From Rhizobium sp. NFR07 (GTDB lineage Bacteria > Pseudomonadota > Alphaproteobacteria > Rhizobiales > Rhizobiaceae), in contig NZ_FOKM01000022.1 of the NCBI RefSeq assembly GCF_900111905.1, positions 1 through 64,000 of the forward strand: a DNA stretch of 64,000 bases, in the 5' to 3' direction. The position numbers and the translations under genes were made by a program. Under the pieces are notes generated by a model, which was not told where the DNA came from, searched no databases, and was given only the letters and a program-made list of their open reading frames with translations. Of this stretch, positions 60,999-64,000 are shown piece after piece. Within the stretch, counting starts at the first letter, position 1. Each line of letters opens with the position of its first letter.

Positions 60999-61737
60999 AG
61001 CGCAGCTCCGATCGCGCGTGGTTGTAACGCCGGGCTGCCGCGAGCAGCCCTTCAAATACATAATGATCAAGAGGCGAGACCGCATATTCCGGATGCCATT
61101 GCACCCCGACGGCGAAGTCGTGACCAACCACGTCGATCGCCTCTATGACACCATCGTCGGCAACCGCAATGGTGCGATAGGCCGGTGAAGGCATGACAGC
61201 CTGATGATGCACGCTATTGACCTGGAAGACGCTGCAGGCGGCCGCTGGGATCCAGTCGGTCGCGCCCGTGATTTGGATGGCATGGTGGCGCTTCGTTGCA
61301 GGGCTGTCGGGACTATGGTCGAGTGCACCAGGAACGTCGTGCAAAATGTCCTGAACAAGCCCGCCTCCGAGGGTGACCGCGAGAAGCTGCATTCCGTTGC
61401 AGATGCCCAACGTCGGGAGGTTGAGAACGAGCGCTCCCTCGATCAACATTTTTTCAAATTTCGTTCGTTCTGCTTTTGTGACGAGCGCTTTTTGGGGTCG
61501 CTGACGATAGAGAGCCGGATCTATGTCGAAGAGACCTCCGGTGATGATCAGACCATCGACGAGCGTAAGATAGTCATTTGCGGCATTCCCATAGGGCAGA
61601 ATGATAGGAACGCCACCGGCAGCAAGAATGATATCGCAGTAATTTCGGCGGATCGCGTATTCTGCTTCAGCTGCCAGGTCTGTGCCGACGTCCGGGGTTA
61701 TACCGATGAGCGGACGTGGTATCGAAGCGTTTCTCAT
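60991..61737 (-). CDS. Class I glutamine amidotransferase / gamma-glutamyl hydrolase (PuuD-like)
   Basis: A 248-residue hydrolase. RPLIGITPDVGTDLAAEAEY is the PuuD-type start, VDGLIITGGLFDIDPALY follows, LGICNGMQLLA has the nucleophile Cys, and VGVQWHPEYA has the His and Glu of the triad. PuuD-type enzymes split the gamma-glutamyl amide bond of a gamma-glutamylated amine. The ATG at 61737 overlaps the M20 stop (ATGA). Here it may release an amine or amino acid for the DadA-like enzyme. The substrate is not known. Confidence 0.87.
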   Translation of the reverse strand: MRNASIPRPLIGITPDVGTDLAAEAEYAIRRNYCDIILAAGGVPIILPYGNAANDYLTLVDGLIITGGLFDIDPALYRQRPQKALVTKAERTKFEKMLIEGALVLNLPTLGICNGMQLLAVTLGGGLVQDILHDVPGALDHSPDSPATKRHHAIQITGATDWIPAAACSVFQVNSVHHQAVMPSPAYRTIAVADDGVIEAIDVVGHDFAVGVQWHPEYAVSPLDHYVFEGLLAAARRYNHARSELRCD

Positions 61738-62882
61738 GCGAGCCATCCTTCGGCGATGCGCGTGTAAATTCGAACGGCTGACATGACGTTGGCGAGCGGA
61801 ACGGATTCGTTCGGTTGGCCACTCATTCCAAGGTCCCCCGGCCCGAGGATTGCGAATGGGACCTGCAACCCGTCCAACAGCACAGCCGCATCGCTGTAGT
61901 AAGAGACACCTTTCATCGCCGGCCGGCGCCCACAAACGTCCTGGGAAGCTGCTTGGCAGAGGCGAACGAAATCGTCATCCGGCAGGCTCTCGACGGCTGG
62001 TTTGTGATCCAAAATCTCAATGGAAAGATCGGCACCCATCAAATCGCTCACCTGGCGGACAATCTCGCTCGGATGGACGTTGGGAGGGAAGCGAAGGTCC
62101 AGGTCGACACAACAACGGTCCGGCGTAAGATTGACCGCGGAACCGCCATCAATGCGGCCGACGCGAATAGTCGGAGCGTCGAGGAGCGGATGCGTGGGGC
62201 AAGACAAGGTGAAGCCCTTCAGCCTTGTCAGGAAGTCATTAACGAGCAGGATGGCGTTAACGCCCGCGTTTCCGGATACATGTCCCAAACGCCCCGTCGC
62301 CGTCACCCTAAGCCATAGAACGGCCTTCTCTGCGATGACGACATCGAGACCGCTCGGCTCACCACACAGGAATGCTCCGATTTCGCTCTGAAACCCTTTC
62401 TCCACCAGTCGGCGCGCGCCAAGCAAATTTGCGCTTTCTCCAGCAGTCAGAGCCAGCACTACGTCTCCCTTGAGCGGAATTTCCCGAAGCGAAAGCGCCT
62501 CCATCGCCCCGATCATCGCGGCCAAGGCGCTCTTCATGTCGGATGAGCCCCGCCCGTACAGGCGGCCATCCTTTATTTCGCCGGAAAAAGGCGAAGAGTG
62601 CCACGGGACGGTACCGACTGGGACCGTATCCATATGCGCCGAGAGGACGAGGTTCGGTCGCTCTCCTGTGCCTCGCAGGCGCCCGATGACATTCGCCCTG
62701 CCTGGCATAAATTCATCAATCTCACTCTCAAGGCCGAGCTCAGACAGCACATCGCCAATGCGATAGGCGATCTCTCGTTCACCACCGGGTGGATCGCAGC
62801 TATCGATAGCAACGATCTCTTGCAAAAATCGAACAGGATCGAAGGTTTCGAGCCGTTTGTTACGTTCGTCATCATATTGCAT
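61734..62882 (-). CDS. M20-family amidohydrolase (ArgE/DapE-like)
   Basis: A 382-residue metallopeptidase. LVLSAHMDTVPVG holds the first metal His and Asp, YGRGSSDMKSALA the bridging Asp, and LTAGESANLLGARRL the general base Glu. The second Glu that binds metal in most members (EE) is Ser here. EPSGLDVVIAEK and LGHVSGNAGVNAI follow, the dimer domain covers about residues 180-290, and FAILGPGDLGMSGQPNE holds the last His-type site. It is likely a deacylase of an N-acyl or amide compound. AAGGA precedes the start. It is the first gene of the operon, divergent from the LysR gene. Confidence 0.85.
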   Translation of the reverse strand: MQYDDERNKRLETFDPVRFLQEIVAIDSCDPPGGEREIAYRIGDVLSELGLESEIDEFMPGRANVIGRLRGTGERPNLVLSAHMDTVPVGTVPWHSSPFSGEIKDGRLYGRGSSDMKSALAAMIGAMEALSLREIPLKGDVVLALTAGESANLLGARRLVEKGFQSEIGAFLCGEPSGLDVVIAEKAVLWLRVTATGRLGHVSGNAGVNAILLVNDFLTRLKGFTLSCPTHPLLDAPTIRVGRIDGGSAVNLTPDRCCVDLDLRFPPNVHPSEIVRQVSDLMGADLSIEILDHKPAVESLPDDDFVRLCQAASQDVCGRRPAMKGVSYYSDAAVLLDGLQVPFAILGPGDLGMSGQPNESVPLANVMSAVRIYTRIAEGWLA

Positions 62883-62981
62883 GAACCATTCCTTGTTTTT
62901 TCCAGAATGGCCGTTTCTTCCGATCTAGAGAAGCGATAGAATTGAATGGATTAATCGACGAATTAAATAAATGAGTGGGAC
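62883..62981. promoter_or_regulatory. Divergent promoter between the catabolic operon and its LysR gene
   Basis: 99 bases with an AT-rich centre (around 62939-62972, GAATGGATTAATCGACGAATTAAATAA) between two genes facing apart. ATTAATCGACGAATTAA contains an inverted repeat with TTAAT/ATTAA ends, as LysR operators (T-N11-A) often do. The operator is a guess by eye. Confidence 0.5.
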
Positions 62982-63827
62982 ATGGATACGACCCTGCTTC
63001 GCTGTTTCTTGACTGTCGCCGACACCAAGAGTTTCTCCGTTGCCGCGACGAGGCTCAACATCACGCAATCGACGGTGAGCCATCAGATCGCCCGACTAGA
63101 GGATCATCTGGGAAAGCAACTTTTCGAACGCACCACGCGCAACTGCCAGCTTACCCTTGAGGGCCGCGAGCTTATTTCGCACGCCGCCAAAGTCTTGAGA
63201 TCCGTCGACGAGATGGAGCAGAACTTCAGGCCGCAACTATTGAGCGGGACTGTCGTTATCGGCGTCCCCGATGACTATTACCTGTTTCAGCCGATCACCG
63301 AGGCACTGCGCCGGTTTATGAACGATAAGCCGGGTGTTGCGGTCGAGATGCGGGCGGGACTGGGCATAAATCATCTACGCGACCTAAAGGAGCGCAATCT
63401 CGATCTGGCGCTCGTACGGGAGACAGAGGGCGCAACTAAGGATGTATTGCGAACGGAACAGATCGTCTGGATCGCGGCACCTGACTGGGCGCCGCCGAGC
63501 GACGGCATTTTGCGCTTGGCGGCCGTCAACGGCGGCTGTGCGTATCGCAAGGCCGCAACAGCTGCGCTCGATGCCGCCGGCATGCATTGGAACTGCAAAT
63601 TTTCCTGCACGAGTCTGGAGGGTGTGTTGTCGGTCGTCCGTGCTGGCCTGGCGATATCCGTGGTCGCAGAGGGGGATGCAGGCGACGACCTGAGGATCCT
63701 CCAGGGTCGAGACCTGATGCCGCTTCTCCCGAGGATGACGCTCAGTATCAAATATTCCCAAAAGCAGCCCAGCCTTGCTGCGAGGGCGTTGGCCCGTGTC
63801 ATGGCCAACACCTTGGCGGATGCCTGA
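62982..63827 (+). CDS. LysR-family transcription regulator
   Basis: A 281-residue LysR protein. The HTH is LLRCFLTVADTKSFSVAATR, then LNITQSTVSHQIARLEDHLG and QLFERTTRNCQLTLEGREL. The effector domain covers about residues 90-281. Although divergent from the M20 operon, it should control it, as is usual for LysR genes in this layout. It ends four bases before the stop of the partial ABC gene on the other strand. The inducer is probably the amide or amino-acid substrate. Confidence 0.92.
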   Translation: MDTTLLRCFLTVADTKSFSVAATRLNITQSTVSHQIARLEDHLGKQLFERTTRNCQLTLEGRELISHAAKVLRSVDEMEQNFRPQLLSGTVVIGVPDDYYLFQPITEALRRFMNDKPGVAVEMRAGLGINHLRDLKERNLDLALVRETEGATKDVLRTEQIVWIAAPDWAPPSDGILRLAAVNGGCAYRKAATAALDAAGMHWNCKFSCTSLEGVLSVVRAGLAISVVAEGDAGDDLRILQGRDLMPLLPRMTLSIKYSQKQPSLAARALARVMANTLADA

Positions 63828-63831
63828 TGGA

Positions 63832-64000
63832 CTAGGCTGCGTTTCGCACCATTGAGAATAGCAGTCGCCTGAGATGGTGTCGCAACTGTGTGAAATCCGC
63901 CCGTTCCGTCTGATCAACTGTCCTTGGATGAGGAATGTCTACATCGACAATCTCAGCAATTTGGCCTGGATTTGGCGACAGAACAACGATCCGGTCTGCA
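63832..64000 (-). CDS. C-terminal part of an ABC transporter ATP-binding protein (partial)
   Basis: Only the last 55 codons lie in the window: ADRIVVLSPNPGQIAEIVDV, then DIPHPRTVDQTERADFTQLR and RLLFSMVRNAA, stop. ADRI-V-V-L-S-x-x-P-G-x-I is the D-loop/H-loop end of nitrate/sulfonate/taurine-type (SsuB/TauB) ABC ATPases. The gene converges with LysR and may supply the uptake system for the compound broken down by the operon. Confidence 0.8.
   Translation of the reverse strand, partial: ADRIVVLSPNPGQIAEIVDVDIPHPRTVDQTERADFTQLRHHLRRLLFSMVRNAA

Noticed and set aside
1..64000. CRISPR arrays, tRNA genes, rRNA genes, phage modules
   Set aside because: No regularly spaced repeat, cloverleaf or ribosomal sequence was seen on reading through; none can be supported.

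Overview
The window reads as DNA from a Rhizobiales alphaproteobacterium (Rhizobium, Sinorhizobium or Agrobacterium type). The evidence is high-GC coding sequence with AT-rich gaps, ExoF/ExoY/ExoP-like exopolysaccharide genes, BA14K-type repeats, a NolR-like ArsR regulator, a CelD/BcsL-type acyltransferase, and rhizobial-type IS66 and IS5 (IS427 group) insertion sequences. It looks accessory, as on a megaplasmid or chromid: many intergenic gaps, two IS elements, gene remnants, and no ribosomal or tRNA genes seen.

Layout. 2-3033 is an IS66-family element that fills the left edge and carries an extra small secreted-protein gene. 3034-8188 is sparse: a protein with two ribosome-modulation-factor-like repeats, small membrane proteins, a stand-alone LigD-type DNA ligase and a BA14K-like secreted protein. 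8189-12156 begins a polysaccharide locus (GT4 glycosyltransferase, ExoF-like export protein, acyltransferase). 13904-15807 holds a membrane metallophosphoesterase and a 2H phosphoesterase. 15817-22487 is a divergent membrane-lipid cluster: two CFA-type methyltransferases back to back with DUF1295, DUF2177, DUF2147, alpha/beta hydrolase, DoxX, a membrane protein and a lipocalin.

22718-39372 resumes polysaccharide synthesis: SDR, GH16 glycanase, several glycosyltransferases, a small LuxR-type regulator, a Wzx-like flippase, a Wzy-like polymerase, a BY-kinase co-polymerase, an ExoY-like priming transferase and a PPP phosphatase. With the ExoF-like protein this is a nearly complete Wzx/Wzy-type exopolysaccharide system. 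39935-47238 is a tightly overlapped minus-strand operon for a modified sugar: RfbF cytidylyltransferase, RmlC-like epimerase, DUF4910 protein, C-methyltransferase, DUF707 protein, SDR and a FAD protein. A GMC oxidoreductase is divergent from it.

49391-50496 is an IS5-family element that has cut a small gene in two; removing it restores the reading frame exactly. 50883-54021 has two FemAB/CelD-like acyltransferases around a NolR-like repressor. 54558-58197 holds a hydroxyglutarate-oxidase-like gene, a gene-free stretch with a strong terminator that probably ends a small RNA, a Crp/Fnr protein with an odd recognition helix, and a pair of strong hairpins. 58198-59232 is a GT2 gene.

59303-64000 is a catabolic unit: an operon of M20 amidohydrolase, gamma-glutamyl-type class I amidotransferase, RidA and a DadA-like oxidase, divergent from a LysR regulator, with the end of an ABC-transporter ATPase at the right edge.

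No CRISPR array, tRNA, rRNA or phage module was seen. The most interesting items are the divergent lipid cluster, the sugar operon that lacks a visible sugar 4,6-dehydratase, the tandem RMF-like protein, the sRNA candidate near 56350-56524, the amide/amine catabolic operon, and a dispersed palindromic repeat at 7685 and 13045. All family assignments were made by eye; no database search was run.
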